From Chryseobacterium indologenes (GTDB lineage Bacteria > Bacteroidota > Bacteroidia > Flavobacteriales > Weeksellaceae), in the NCBI RefSeq assembly GCF_002025665.1, contig NZ_CP018786.1, forward strand, positions 2,728,001 through 2,792,000: DNA of 64,000 nucleotides, in the 5' to 3' direction. Positions 22,048 to 30,704 of the stretch are shown one piece after another. The notes under the pieces are model-generated. The model saw only the letters and a program-made list of their open reading frames with translations, had not been told where the DNA came from and made no database searches. The position numbers and the translations under genes are program-made. The stretch's first letter is position 1. Every line of letters begins with the position of its first letter.

Positions 22048-22896
22048 TTATTTTAATTGCTCCAATAATTTCTTTTTTTGCTCTGCAAATTCCGCATCGG
22101 TTAAAATTCCGTTCTCTCTCAGCTTTCCTAATTTCTCAAGTTGATTAAAAACTTCTTCTGATGAAACTGAAACACCTTTGTTTGCAGAGCCGATTTGTTT
22201 TGAAGGTTGTTCCTGAGGACTATTATAAGTACTTTTTATCTTATCGTAGAATTTTTCTGCATCTTCTTTATCCATGAAACATTCAAACTCTACCACTCTT
22301 TCATCAAGATGCAGCTTAATAATGGGGGATCTCGGATCTGTTACAAAGCTTATAGCTTTAATAGTTTCATTAGGGTAATCATTGATTTTTGCGTCGCCAA
22401 ACATAGCTTTTGATACAGAAATTAATCTCGTAGGGGTTGCCACTAATATTCCGGCAGCTAAGGTATTGACAAACTGTGCATCTGTAATTGCAATGATCTG
22501 TTCTTCTTCAGAGATAAGATAAGGAAGTTCCTTGATTTCTCCTTTGGTAAAGATGGAAAGATTCGCATTCAGCATTTCCAGTTCATTCTTTATTTTCTGG
22601 TGTCTTCGTTTGTAAATCTCTTTTGAGATTTGATGAGAGCCATAATTTATCGCTGCAGGAAGATTCTGTTCTGCTATCATGACTGCCTGAACTGTTTCAG
22701 TTTTTTCTGCACTCAGCATGGTATTGATATCTTTAATGCTGAATTTATTAAGATTATAAAGCAACTCATCATTGATATCGGTTACTTTATTTAAACATTT
22801 ATTACATAAAATATTACCGTCTGAAAGCGTATTCGCTCCCAAAAGCGTATCCATGGATGTTAATTCTGTAGTACACAATGCACAATTATTGCTCAT
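22048..22896 (-). CDS. Zinc ribbon + bPH + SHOCT protein, paralogue A
   Basis: A 282-residue protein of three parts: a zinc ribbon (C5-x2-C8 and C31-x2-C34, DUF4428-like), a PH-like domain (about 110-225) and a C-terminal SHOCT motif (FNQLEKLGKLRENGILTDAE). The adjacent gene encodes a paralogue with the same Cys spacing and an almost identical SHOCT end. They are 11 bp apart, so a tandem duplication followed by divergence of the middle. Possibly a sensor or scaffold at a membrane or nucleic-acid surface; role unknown. Confidence 0.83.
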   Translation of the reverse strand: MSNNCALCTTELTSMDTLLGANTLSDGNILCNKCLNKVTDINDELLYNLNKFSIKDINTMLSAEKTETVQAVMIAEQNLPAAINYGSHQISKEIYKRRHQKIKNELEMLNANLSIFTKGEIKELPYLISEEEQIIAITDAQFVNTLAAGILVATPTRLISVSKAMFGDAKINDYPNETIKAISFVTDPRSPIIKLHLDERVVEFECFMDKEDAEKFYDKIKSTYNSPQEQPSKQIGSANKGVSVSSEEVFNQLEKLGKLRENGILTDAEFAEQKKKLLEQLK

Positions 22897-22907
22897 TTCT
22901 TCTTCTT

Positions 22908-23771
22908 TTATAATTTATCAAGCAGTTTTTTCTTTTGTTCTGCAAACTCTTCATCTGTTAAAATTCCGTTTTCTCTTAGTTTTCCCAATTTTTCCAGCTG
23001 TTCAAAAATTGTATTTGAATCTTCTTGAGCTGCAGAATATACATCTTCTTGTACCAGATCCGGAATTGTTTGAGTAAATGCCTGTAATGGACTAGACTCT
23101 TGTCTGAATTCATTTTCAGTATAAGTTGTACTTCTGTTTTGAACATTGGAAAATGCTCTTCCATCATTTTTATTATGCAGTTTAAACTGTGCAGAACCTC
23201 TATAAGTATTGATTTTCAGTATTGAATACAAAAGGTTTTCAGTATGATCGATAGAAGAGATATCCTGAATGAAGAATTCATTTTTTGCAACACCACCCAG
23301 AAATTTTTTATCAATAAAAGCAATTCTTTTCTGGGTTGAAAATATAATCCCTTCTCTGTTACTCTGAAGGTCTATACCTTCTGCAATGGCCAATAATCTT
23401 TCATCTCTATCCAACACATTCGCCAATTCATTCACTTCCTCATTCGCCAAAACGCTCAGTCTTGCATTAAGTGCAACAATCTGATCTTTTATTTCATCCA
23501 GTCTGGTGGGCGCATCATATTGGTCGTGGTGATTGGTCGTGGAATGAGATCCTCCCGAGTTCTGGCTGGCATCAATTTTACTTTTCAGAATTATTCCTGT
23601 AATTTCTGCAAAATAGAATTGGTCAAGATTATTGATAAGGTCTCTATTGATCGTAATAGCTTTAGTAAAACATCCTGCACACAAATAACCACCATCAGCA
23701 AGTTTATTTTTACCAACGGACATATCAGTAGCCGTCAGCGGTGTTCCGCACAATGCACAAATAATATTCAT
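22908..23771 (-). CDS. Zinc ribbon + bPH + SHOCT protein, paralogue B
   Basis: A 287-residue paralogue: zinc ribbon with C5, C8, C31 and C34, a PH-like domain and a SHOCT end (EQLEKLGKLRENGILTDEEF). A low-complexity Ser/Asn/His linker (about 67-90) follows the ribbon. The first gene of the minus-strand cluster; 188 bp separate it from the hisS stop and a strong terminator, so it has its own promoter. Confidence 0.83.
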   Translation of the reverse strand: MNIICALCGTPLTATDMSVGKNKLADGGYLCAGCFTKAITINRDLINNLDQFYFAEITGIILKSKIDASQNSGGSHSTTNHHDQYDAPTRLDEIKDQIVALNARLSVLANEEVNELANVLDRDERLLAIAEGIDLQSNREGIIFSTQKRIAFIDKKFLGGVAKNEFFIQDISSIDHTENLLYSILKINTYRGSAQFKLHNKNDGRAFSNVQNRSTTYTENEFRQESSPLQAFTQTIPDLVQEDVYSAAQEDSNTIFEQLEKLGKLRENGILTDEEFAEQKKKLLDKL

Positions 23772-23904
23772 CTGGTTTTTATGTTTAAAAGTTTTTATGA
23801 ATACAGAGCGTCATTTCACCCTGTTTTATAATATCGACTCCAAATTACAAATTCTAAACCGATTGTACAGGTTAAAAATATTTAAATCTTAGCATCCATC
23901 AAAT

Positions 23905-23942
23905 AAAACAACCACAAAATTACTTTTGTGGTTGTTTTATTT
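23905..23942 (-). terminator. Terminator of hisS
   Basis: Perfect 15-bp stem AAAACAACCACAAAA (23905-23919) / TTTTGTGGTTGTTTT (23924-23938) with loop TTAC, 21 bp after the hisS stop on the minus strand. Confidence 0.9.
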
Positions 23943-23959
23943 TTTATAGGTGTTTACTA

Positions 23960-25330
23960 TTATTCTCCTAAAAACTCTTCTAAAGAAACAGTTTTCTGTT
24001 CTCCAGCCTCAAGATCTTTGAAAGTAACTGTATTATTTTTAATTTCTTCTTCACCCAGGAAAACAAGATTTTTTATGCCTTTCTTTTCAGCATAGGTAAA
24101 CTGCTTGTTGATCTTTGCATTTTCAGGATATAATTCAGCTGAAATACCTTTTGCTCTTAGCTTCATGATCAGCTTTAATGCATCAGTGATTCCTTCACCT
24201 CCAAAGTTAGCAAACAGATACTCTATTTTGGCTGATGCTTCTTCAGGGAAAAGATTCAGTTCTTCCATTACCAGGTAAATTCTGTCTAATCCGAATGAAA
24301 TTCCTATTCCCGGAATGTTTTTCACTCCAAAAACTTCAGTCAGGTTATCATATCTTCCACCACCTCCAATGGACCCCATGGCAACCTCATCTGCTTTCAC
24401 TTCGAAAATAGCTCCGGTGTAATAGTCCAGACCTCTTGCCAAAGTAATATTGAAAACCAGGTTTTGAATATCCACACCCAGGTTCAGAGATTGTGTAAGA
24501 ACAAATTCAAGTTCTTCTACTCCTTTCAGGCCGATTTCATTTCCTGTAAACTTTTCTTTCAACTGAAGAAGATTTTCCAACGCATCGTCTGACTGGCTGA
24601 ATAAGAAATCCAGTTTATCAATAGATTCCTGAGAAATTTCTCTTTCCAATAATTCTTTTACAACTCCGTCTTTACCAATTTTATCCAGTTTATCCAATGC
24701 TACAGTAAAATCAATCAGTTTATCTGTGATTCCTGCATATTCTGCCAATCCGGAAAGAATCTTTCTGTTGTTCATATGAATGGTTACTGGAACTTTCAGA
24801 TCGGCAAATGACTTCAGATATAACTGAACCAGCTCCACTTCCTGTAATAAACTCTCACTTCCTACAACATCAGCATCACACTGATAAAACTCTCTGAATC
24901 TTCCTTTCTGGGGTCTGTCTGCTCTCCAAACCGGCTGGATCTGAGAACGTTTGAAGGGAAATGTCAGTTTACCATGATTCATTGCCACGAATCTTGCAAA
25001 AGGTACGGTAAGGTCATAACGAAGGGCTTTATCTGTAAGACTTTCCGCACTGAATGGTTTGTCTAATGCTTTCTGAAAGTCATGAAGCATCTGATTCTTT
25101 TTCTCTTCTTTTGCTTCGTTGATACTTGAATTTAAAATTTTAAAAATCAAGCGGTCACCCTCTTCTCCGTACTTTCCTGTCAGTGTAGACAGATTTTCAA
25201 AACTTGGAGTTTCCAGTGGCTGAAACCCGAATAATTCGAAATTATTCTGTAAAATATTGATGATATATTTTCTTCTGGAAACTTCCTGTGCCGTAAAATC
25301 TCTCGTCCCTTTTGCTAAACTTGGCTTCAT
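23960..25330 (-). CDS. hisS: Histidine--tRNA ligase
   Basis: A 456-residue class II aminoacyl-tRNA synthetase that charges tRNA-His. Motif 2 is around [20 protein letters not shown], the histidine-specific HisA loop is [15 protein letters not shown], and motif 3 is [16 protein letters not shown]. The C-terminal 90 residues form the anticodon-binding domain. Length and order are typical of the Bacteroidota type. Essential gene, single copy in the window, with a clear -7 element at 25356-25363 and a strong terminator. Confidence 0.97.
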   Translation of the reverse strand: MKPSLAKGTRDFTAQEVSRRKYIINILQNNFELFGFQPLETPSFENLSTLTGKYGEEGDRLIFKILNSSINEAKEEKKNQMLHDFQKALDKPFSAESLTDKALRYDLTVPFARFVAMNHGKLTFPFKRSQIQPVWRADRPQKGRFREFYQCDADVVGSESLLQEVELVQLYLKSFADLKVPVTIHMNNRKILSGLAEYAGITDKLIDFTVALDKLDKIGKDGVVKELLEREISQESIDKLDFLFSQSDDALENLLQLKEKFTGNEIGLKGVEELEFVLTQSLNLGVDIQNLVFNITLARGLDYYTGAIFEVKADEVAMGSIGGGGRYDNLTEVFGVKNIPGIGISFGLDRIYLVMEELNLFPEEASAKIEYLFANFGGEGITDALKLIMKLRAKGISAELYPENAKINKQFTYAEKKGIKNLVFLGEEEIKNNTVTFKDLEAGEQKTVSLEEFLGE

Positions 25331-25355
25331 TTCTTATATGTCATTTTGATAAATG

Positions 25356-25363
25356 CAAAAGTA
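25356..25363 (-). promoter_or_regulatory. -7 element of hisS
   Basis: Minus-strand TACTTTTG (TAnnTTTG), 25 bp upstream of the hisS ATG. Confidence 0.55.
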
Positions 25364-25391
25364 CGGAATTACAAGGACTTTACACAGTATA

Positions 25392-25426
25392 AAAAGCTGA
25401 AGAAAATCTTCCCTCAGCTTTTCTTG
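25392..25426 (-). terminator. Terminator of the ssb-HRDC pair
   Basis: AAAAGCTGA (25392-25400) / TCAGCTTTT (25414-25422), 13-nt loop, T-rich on the minus strand; 28 bp beyond the HRDC gene stop. Confidence 0.7.
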
Positions 25427-25450
25427 TTGTGTTATCAATTATTAAAAAAA

Positions 25451-25906
25451 TCATACGCTTTCAAGAATCTCAAGGATCTCTTCACCATAGTTTTCAATCT
25501 TATGCTTTCCAAATCCCTTGATCTCCAGCAATTCTTCTTTTTTAGCAGGTTTATACTTGGCTACAGATATCAGTTCTTTATTGCTCGCGATGAAATAAGT
25601 GGGCAGGTTCTGTTCTCTGGCTTTTTCTGATCTCCAGAGTTTCAGAGCATCCAGAATCTTTTCTTCATCTGTATTCAAAAGATCATTTTCTGCAGAATAT
25701 TTAATTACCTTAGGTTCTTTTATTGTATTTTTTATCAATTTTAAGTCTTCAAAATACAATATTACAGACCAATATTTTTCTTCACTCACAAAAGCTGTTT
25801 CCACTTTCATGATCTCATTGCCTTCCAGAAAATCATCCAGCATTTTCTGATCTTTATAGAGAAACTCTTCAGGCAGCCTGATTTTAAAAATTTTCACTCT
25901 CATCAT
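25451..25906 (-). CDS. HRDC domain protein
   Basis: A 151-residue protein. Residues 78-150 form an HRDC domain (ILDALKLWRSEKAREQNLP then KKEELLEIKGFGKHKIENYG), the nucleic-acid-binding helical bundle found at the end of RecQ and RNase D. The N-terminal half is a beta-rich segment with no recognised family. Its gene is 12 bp after ssb, so the two are probably co-transcribed, supporting a role in DNA metabolism. Either of two adjacent Met codons may start translation. Confidence 0.85.
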   Translation of the reverse strand: MMRVKIFKIRLPEEFLYKDQKMLDDFLEGNEIMKVETAFVSEEKYWSVILYFEDLKLIKNTIKEPKVIKYSAENDLLNTDEEKILDALKLWRSEKAREQNLPTYFIASNKELISVAKYKPAKKEELLEIKGFGKHKIENYGEEILEILESV

Positions 25907-25918
25907 TTGTGTTTTTTA

Positions 25919-26251
25919 TTATTTACCTCCTAATAAAAGAATCTCGTCTACACGAATTTCTGTGATATACCGTTTTACCCCATCTTTATCATCATATGAT
26001 CTGTAGGTGATTTTTCCTTCTATGGCAATTTCTTTTCCCTTAGATACATACTTTTCAAAGATTTCTGCTGCTTTCCCAAAGGCAATCAGGTTGTGCCATT
26101 GTGTTTCTTCTACTTTTTCTCCTTTAGCATTCGTGTAGTGATCGCTGGTAGCTAAAGATACACTTGCTTTTACATTTCCGTTGTCGAAGTTTACCATTTC
26201 AACTTCTTTTCCTGTGTAACCAATTAATGTTACTTTGTTTCTTAGTGACAT
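25919..26251 (-). CDS. ssb: Single-stranded DNA-binding protein, short form
   Basis: A 110-residue OB-fold SSB. Conserved segments are RNKVTLIGYTGKEVEM at the start, WHNLIAFGKAAEIFEKYV (about 60-77) and GKEIAIEGKITYRSY. It stops right after the OB fold (RVDEILLLGGK), so it lacks the Gln/Gly linker and the acidic DDDIPF-like tip that recruits repair proteins. The chromosome probably carries a longer main SSB elsewhere; this may be an accessory form, as is usual in Bacteroidota. Confidence 0.92.
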   Translation of the reverse strand: MSLRNKVTLIGYTGKEVEMVNFDNGNVKASVSLATSDHYTNAKGEKVEETQWHNLIAFGKAAEIFEKYVSKGKEIAIEGKITYRSYDDKDGVKRYITEIRVDEILLLGGK

Positions 26252-26592
26252 AACTTTTATATTTTAAAGATTAATAAATTCAGATAAGAGACGTTCACTG
26301 TTTTTCTCAAATCTCTGTTGCAAAGATTGCGATGTTCCGATACCACAGTCGGTTATAAACTATTTAAATCCGTTTGTAGTCGTTTGAAAACGAATAATAA
26401 AAAAAAACAAAATTCCGTAGAAACAATATTTATAAAGATTTAAAAGCATTAATCATCACTTTTAAAGTAAAAATTAAATGATGAAAAACCACATCTTAAA
26501 ATATTTTTCTCTTTCTAAAAAACATTGAAAAATAGATGCGTTACAAGGATTTTTTTCTCTTTAATTTAATTTTTTTTTGCAAATTTGTAAAA
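26252..26592. other. Intergenic, divergent promoter region of ssb and the XRE regulator
   Basis: 341 bp, strongly AT-rich, no gene or repeat recognised. It carries poly-A/T stretches next to the regulator start and must contain the promoters of both flanking genes; I could not fix a -7 element for either. Confidence 0.4.
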
Positions 26593-26979
26593 ATGTCTGA
26601 TATGCAAAAAGAAAAACTCCGTATAGTAAGAAAGATGAAAGGCTTCACTCAACAGCAAATGGCTGAAGTGATTCCTACTGACGTCTCCAATTATAGCAGA
26701 AAAGAAAGCGGTGCTGTATCTATAACACAGGCAGAATGGAACAAGCTTGCCCAGTATTTAGAGGTTCCTGTGGAAGAAATCTACGAGGAAGAGGAAGCTA
26801 AAATTGTTATTGAAAATCCTGTTTTTAATGACAGTCCAGGATCTTCTGTAAATGCTAATAATGGTGGTGATAATAGCAATGTTACAAATATTGGTCATGA
26901 ACTAAGCATAGAAATCATAAAAACGATGCAGGAATATATTGGTTTGCTTAAAGAAGAAATTGAAAGACTTAAAAAATAG
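26593..26979 (+). CDS. XRE-type helix-turn-helix regulator
   Basis: A 128-residue DNA-binding protein. The start at 26593 is preferred; the 19 codons before it are Phe-rich and fall in poly-T promoter DNA. The HTH_3 domain spans about 5-65 (KLRIVRKMKGFTQQQMAEVI, then DVSNYSRKESGAVSITQAEW). An Asn/Gly/Ser-rich linker follows and the C-terminal 25 residues form a short helix ending KEEIERLKK. Small cytosolic repressor-like protein; target unknown. A terminator lies 43 bp downstream. Confidence 0.88.
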   Translation: MSDMQKEKLRIVRKMKGFTQQQMAEVIPTDVSNYSRKESGAVSITQAEWNKLAQYLEVPVEEIYEEEEAKIVIENPVFNDSPGSSVNANNGGDNSNVTNIGHELSIEIIKTMQEYIGLLKEEIERLKK

Positions 26980-27022
26980 AAAGCATCAAAAAAATTGACA
27001 GATTAAAATTAATTCTTTTAAT

Positions 27023-27050
27023 AAAAAAACATCTCCTAGAGATGTTTTTT
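27023..27050. terminator. Bidirectional terminator between XRE and GLPGLI genes
   Basis: AAAAAACATCTC / GAGATGTTTTTT with loop CTA. Its edge overlaps the last bases of the minus-strand GLPGLI gene. Confidence 0.85.
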
Positions 27051-27834
27051 AGTATATGCTTAATTCGATGGGATTGTAATTTTTTGCTCTATTTCCTGCT
27101 TTTTTAAGGAGAGAACGACGCTCTTCAGTATCTTCAATGAATTTGTTATAAAGAGTGGGATCAGTTAATTCTTTTCGTTGATAGTCAAATATTTTTTCTT
27201 TCTTCACTGGTTTAGCATTAGAATGCAAATTAGCAGAAATACAATAATATTTCCTTTTTTTGAAATTATACATCGTAAAATGATAATCATCTTTGTCATC
27301 AAACACTTCCAAAATCAACCCTGGTAATTTACTAAACTTGTATGGACCAAAAGGAAAGGGTATTTCTTTTGTAAAATATGCAATCCAGGTTCTACCATAT
27401 TTTTTTGTTATAGCTTTTTGGCATTTATACTTCCCAATTGTTTTAAAGTCATTTGTAAGTTGCCAATTGATATTATTTGTTTCTTCGTATTTAAAGTATT
27501 CATTAGATGTTTTAAAAGTTACATAAATCTTTCCTGTTGTTGTTCCTATATTTTCCGGAAAGTCGGAAATATATTTCATTTGCTCGTCAATCGGACTATT
27601 TTCATGAAGTTTTTTTTCTAAACGCAATGAGTCTCCGACATATTGATTAATGTTTTTATAGTAAGATTCTTTTTCGTTCATCAAAAGAGCAAACGCAGCA
27701 TCCTGGATAATAGCATTTTTGGTTTGATTTTTATAAACTAATTTGTAATCAGCTTCATATACAACATTAAAACCTCCTTGAGATTTAATAATGATTATAA
27801 AGAAAAAGAAAAATAGACTGCAGTAAATTTTCAT
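27049..27834 (-). CDS. GLPGLI family protein
   Basis: A 261-residue secreted protein of the Bacteroidota GLPGLI family. A signal peptide covers about 1-18 (MKIYCSLFFFFFIIIIKSQG). The family motif appears as GPYKFSKLPGLILEVFDDKD (about 160-179), followed by the beta-strand FTMYNFKKRKYY. Function of the family is unknown; proteins are exported and occur in several copies per genome. A 66-residue secreted peptide gene precedes it by 59 bp on the same strand, a pairing worth noting. Confidence 0.9.
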   Translation of the reverse strand: MKIYCSLFFFFFIIIIKSQGGFNVVYEADYKLVYKNQTKNAIIQDAAFALLMNEKESYYKNINQYVGDSLRLEKKLHENSPIDEQMKYISDFPENIGTTTGKIYVTFKTSNEYFKYEETNNINWQLTNDFKTIGKYKCQKAITKKYGRTWIAYFTKEIPFPFGPYKFSKLPGLILEVFDDKDDYHFTMYNFKKRKYYCISANLHSNAKPVKKEKIFDYQRKELTDPTLYNKFIEDTEERRSLLKKAGNRAKNYNPIELSIY

Positions 27835-27893
27835 AGTTTAAATAATACAAGCAAAGCATAAATAATACTTTGCTTGAAATTTTGAATTAGTAA

Positions 27894-28094
27894 TTAATGA
27901 ATATAAAGAGTTATTCCTTTGGGCTTAGTACCACATTCATTATAATTAACAAATTGTAAAAAGTTGGTTATTTGCTCCATTGTATATCCTTCTGTTTGCG
28001 TTACATTTACAACACTCCCACACGAGGTTCTGAAAGGGAATGCGCTAGCTATACCAGCTAGCAAAATAGCACCTAATAAAATTGTTTTTTTCAT
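27894..28094 (-). CDS. Small secreted Cys-containing peptide
   Basis: A 66-residue protein with a clear signal peptide, MKKTILLGAILLAGIASA, cleaved before FPFRTSCGSVV. The mature 48 residues have two Cys (likely one disulfide) and a central helical stretch TMEQITNFLQFVNYNECG. I do not know a family name. It is upstream of and co-directional with the GLPGLI gene (59 bp), so they may be an operon. Its promoter lies in the AT-rich 330-bp gap behind it. Confidence 0.8.
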   Translation of the reverse strand: MKKTILLGAILLAGIASAFPFRTSCGSVVNVTQTEGYTMEQITNFLQFVNYNECGTKPKGITLYIH

Positions 28095-28424
28095 AATTGT
28101 TTTTTTTAATGATTAATAATAAATTTAAATTAAACATTTTAAAAATAGAAAATAAATCAAAATTGATGTGAATTATTTCATTATGTTAAATGCTTGAAAA
28201 ACAATATTTTAAATAAAAAAATCACATGTATTTAAAAATTACAGCTTTATATAATTTCTGTAAAATATAATTTCTAATTATAATTAAATAAGAATATAAA
28301 TTTAAAATTATGTGGGAAATTTTCTGTTCTGACTTTCATCTAAAAAAATCCAACAAAAAAGGCACTCAACAAAATTGTTGAGCGCCTCCTACTTAATCAT
28401 GCAACTAAAAATAAAATTTGAAAT
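28095..28424. other. Intergenic, very AT-rich; terminator near its far end
   Basis: 330 bp. It contains the promoter region of the small secreted peptide gene and, at 28361-28386, the terminator of the methyltransferase. No small gene or repeat seen. Confidence 0.5.
28361..28390 (-). terminator. Terminator of the O-methyltransferase gene
   Basis: Stem GGC-CTCAACAA / TTGTTGAG-GCC with one A/C mismatch, then a T-run on the minus strand, 35-40 bp beyond the stop. Confidence 0.75.
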
Positions 28425-29459
28425 CTATATTTTTTCACATTCAATAATGCTTTTTGCTTCTGTTCCGATATGAATAAGCTGATTAAACTTTAATCCTGCT
28501 TTTTCAATGATTATTTTAAACTCACTTAAACTTCTTTCTTTTCCTGTAAGGCAGGCCAGCATAACAATATCCAGAAGTTTGGCCATATGGGGTTTATTTA
28601 AAGAATCATCAGGGATAACGGCATCTATGATTAATAGCTTTGCCCCTTTAGACATGGCATTATAACAGTTTTTCAGAATTTGTACACATTCATCATCACT
28701 CCAGTCATGCATAATCCATTTCATGGTATATAAATCTGCTCCCTGCGGAACTTCATTAAAAAAACTTCCTGTAGCGACAGAACATCTTCCTTTCAGATTT
28801 TCAGGAATCATCTTAATTGTTTTCTCAATCACATTGGCTTCATCAAAGATAATCCCTGAGCTTTCCGGAGCATTATTCAGAATGGTATGGATCATTATCC
28901 CATTGCCGCCGCCTATATCAACAATTTTTTTATAAGGTTTAAAATCATAGTTTTCTATAATGCCTTTCAGCTCCATTCCGGACATTCCCGTCATTCCTTT
29001 TCCAAAGTTTTCCCCTATTTCAGGAAATTCTTTATAAAAACCCCAAAGATCTTTCCCATGAATATGTTCAAATGGTATTTTCCCTTTCTGAACTGCATAC
29101 GTCAGATCCCCATAACCAGGAAAGTGCTCATTCATAATGGTTAATACAAAGTTTTTTGCAGTTCCTGGCGCATCAGTTTGCAAAGCAGCTCCAAAATCAT
29201 TCAAAATAAAAGTTCTGTTTTCTGATTCTTCAAATATTCCGGCACTGCTCAATGCTCTCATAACCCGGTACAGTTGCGTTTCATGTGATTGAGTTTCTTC
29301 AGCAAGGAAGGAAATTGTTTTCGGACCAGAGGCCAGCAAATCTGCAATATTGAGTTCAGCAGCTGTTTTTACACATCCGGTTAACCATAAACCGCCTAAT
29401 ATTTCATACATTTTAAAAGTAAACTCAGGTTTAACGGCTTGTTTTTCCATAGTAAGCAT
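28425..29459 (-). CDS. O-methyltransferase, acetylserotonin/plant-OMT type
   Basis: A 344-residue two-domain methyltransferase. An N-terminal winged-helix dimerisation domain (about 12-95, with LWLTGCVKTAAELNIADLLA) precedes a Rossmann SAM domain (VDIGGGNGIMIHTIL). The catalytic base region MKWIMHDWSDDECVQIL carries the His of the plant-type O-methyltransferase family. Substrates of bacterial members are typically small phenolic or polyketide compounds, so a secondary-metabolite role is possible. It stands alone with terminators either side. An alternative start at 29450 (MEKQ) is equally plausible. Confidence 0.88.
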   Translation of the reverse strand: MLTMEKQAVKPEFTFKMYEILGGLWLTGCVKTAAELNIADLLASGPKTISFLAEETQSHETQLYRVMRALSSAGIFEESENRTFILNDFGAALQTDAPGTAKNFVLTIMNEHFPGYGDLTYAVQKGKIPFEHIHGKDLWGFYKEFPEIGENFGKGMTGMSGMELKGIIENYDFKPYKKIVDIGGGNGIMIHTILNNAPESSGIIFDEANVIEKTIKMIPENLKGRCSVATGSFFNEVPQGADLYTMKWIMHDWSDDECVQILKNCYNAMSKGAKLLIIDAVIPDDSLNKPHMAKLLDIVMLACLTGKERSLSEFKIIIEKAGLKFNQLIHIGTEAKSIIECEKI

Positions 29460-29519
29460 TTTAATTGAATAGTATTTTTATGGGTTTTAATGTTTAACAA
29501 ATTATATCTGTCACCATGA

Positions 29520-29556
29520 AAACAAGAACAAACTTAAAGAGTTTGTTCTTGTCTGA
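29520..29556 (-). terminator. Terminator of the surface-protein gene
   Basis: Perfect 13-bp stem ACAAGAACAAACT (29522-29534) / AGTTTGTTCTTGT (29540-29552), loop TAAAG, T-run on the minus strand, 43 bp past the stop of the gene at 29595. Confidence 0.85.
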
Positions 29557-29594
29557 CATCTGTCAAATTTGAAAATAAGCTTTTAATAATGAGA

Positions 29595-30386
29595 TTAATC
29601 TTTGGCTTGAGAAATCCTTGTAACACTATCAATAGTAGCATCTAATGTGGTATCAGATTTTATTTTAATAAGATACCCGCTGCCTATAGATAAAGGATCT
29701 GCAACGCTCACCAGATAAAAGACAAGATTTCCGGAAGTTACCCCGTTGGGAGCCACAGCAGTCTGATCTATAGAAAATGTTGAAGGAGGAAGTGGATTGG
29801 AAAGATTTACAGTCACAAATGCTACAGAGCCGTTATTCTTATTACTGTAGCTCACAATAACCCTCCACATGTGAACCTGACCTGCAATAGGATTTTCCAA
29901 AAACTGTCCTGTAGAAGGGTTGTATATATCTCCCGGCACCGGGCTTGCAATATTTTCCGGCCATGTGGTAGTAGGAGGTGCCGCAAAGTCTGTTACAATA
30001 TTCATCGGTGTCTGATAAACAATATTCTGATAAGTCATTAAAGGAACTCCTCCTGAAGATTTGAAGGCAAATGTGGGTTTCACACCTGCTCCACTATTCA
30101 GTTTAACAACTCCTTCATTCGCTGTTGTTAAGGTTGCTGAAGAGATCACTGTACTCCATTGGGTCCCATTATAGTACCTTAAAGTCTTATTGGTGGAATC
30201 GTAGATGATCATTCCCGCAGTGGGTGTGGTTACATTAGCCGGAGGATTGGCATTTCTTGAGAGTACAACTGCTGAATTAGCTGAGGTGACATCCAGAACT
30301 CCTTGTGGAGAAGTGGTATTAATCCCTACCTGTCCAAGCATAAATGAAGAACACAGAATACTGAGTAATAAATTGGATTTTTTCAT
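29595..30386 (-). CDS. Secreted surface protein with tail-fibre-like repeat
   Basis: A 263-residue exported protein; the ATG at 30386 is chosen because it starts a clean signal peptide (MKKSNLLLSILCSSFMLGQ), while the frame upstream is AT-rich non-coding. The mature start VGINTTSPQGVLDVTSA and the YDSTNKTLRYYNGTQWS segment are the Bacteroidota tail-fibre/adhesin N-terminal motif. The C-terminal 130 residues look like a beta sandwich. Chryseobacterium genomes carry many such proteins; ligand unknown. Confidence 0.82.
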   Translation of the reverse strand: MKKSNLLLSILCSSFMLGQVGINTTSPQGVLDVTSANSAVVLSRNANPPANVTTPTAGMIIYDSTNKTLRYYNGTQWSTVISSATLTTANEGVVKLNSGAGVKPTFAFKSSGGVPLMTYQNIVYQTPMNIVTDFAAPPTTTWPENIASPVPGDIYNPSTGQFLENPIAGQVHMWRVIVSYSNKNNGSVAFVTVNLSNPLPPSTFSIDQTAVAPNGVTSGNLVFYLVSVADPLSIGSGYLIKIKSDTTLDATIDSVTRISQAKD

Positions 30387-30704
30387 GGTTTGTTTTTTTT
30401 GAATGTTTGATATCAAAATTACAAAAAAACACAATACAGTGAAATAAAAATTAAATTTATTTACTGAAAATAAGACTGTTATACATAACAATATAGGTTT
30501 ATGAATGAATATTTTTTCATAAACACCGATCAATATTACATTATTCAAAACACAGAGAAGTACAAAAAAAGTTTACATGTTTTAAAAACTGATCCTATAA
30601 ATCAAGATCCTTTATTTTCATAAAATAGAATGAAATACTGATGAGTGCTTTTTTAATTATCCATTTACAAACGGATAATTCCTTATCTTTGTGAAAATTC
30701 ATCT
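30387..30704. other. Intergenic, divergent promoters
   Basis: 318 bp between the surface-protein gene and the arginase-family gene. It holds the plus-strand -7 element at 30684-30691; I saw no gene or repeat. Confidence 0.5.
30684..30691 (+). promoter_or_regulatory. -7 element of the arginase-HPP operon
   Basis: TATCTTTG, exact TAnnTTTG, 13 bp before the ATG at 30705, giving a very short leader. Confidence 0.6.

Noticed and set aside
29595..30548. 54-residue N-terminal extension of the surface protein
   Set aside because: The extra sequence is AT-rich non-coding; a perfect signal peptide starts at 30386.
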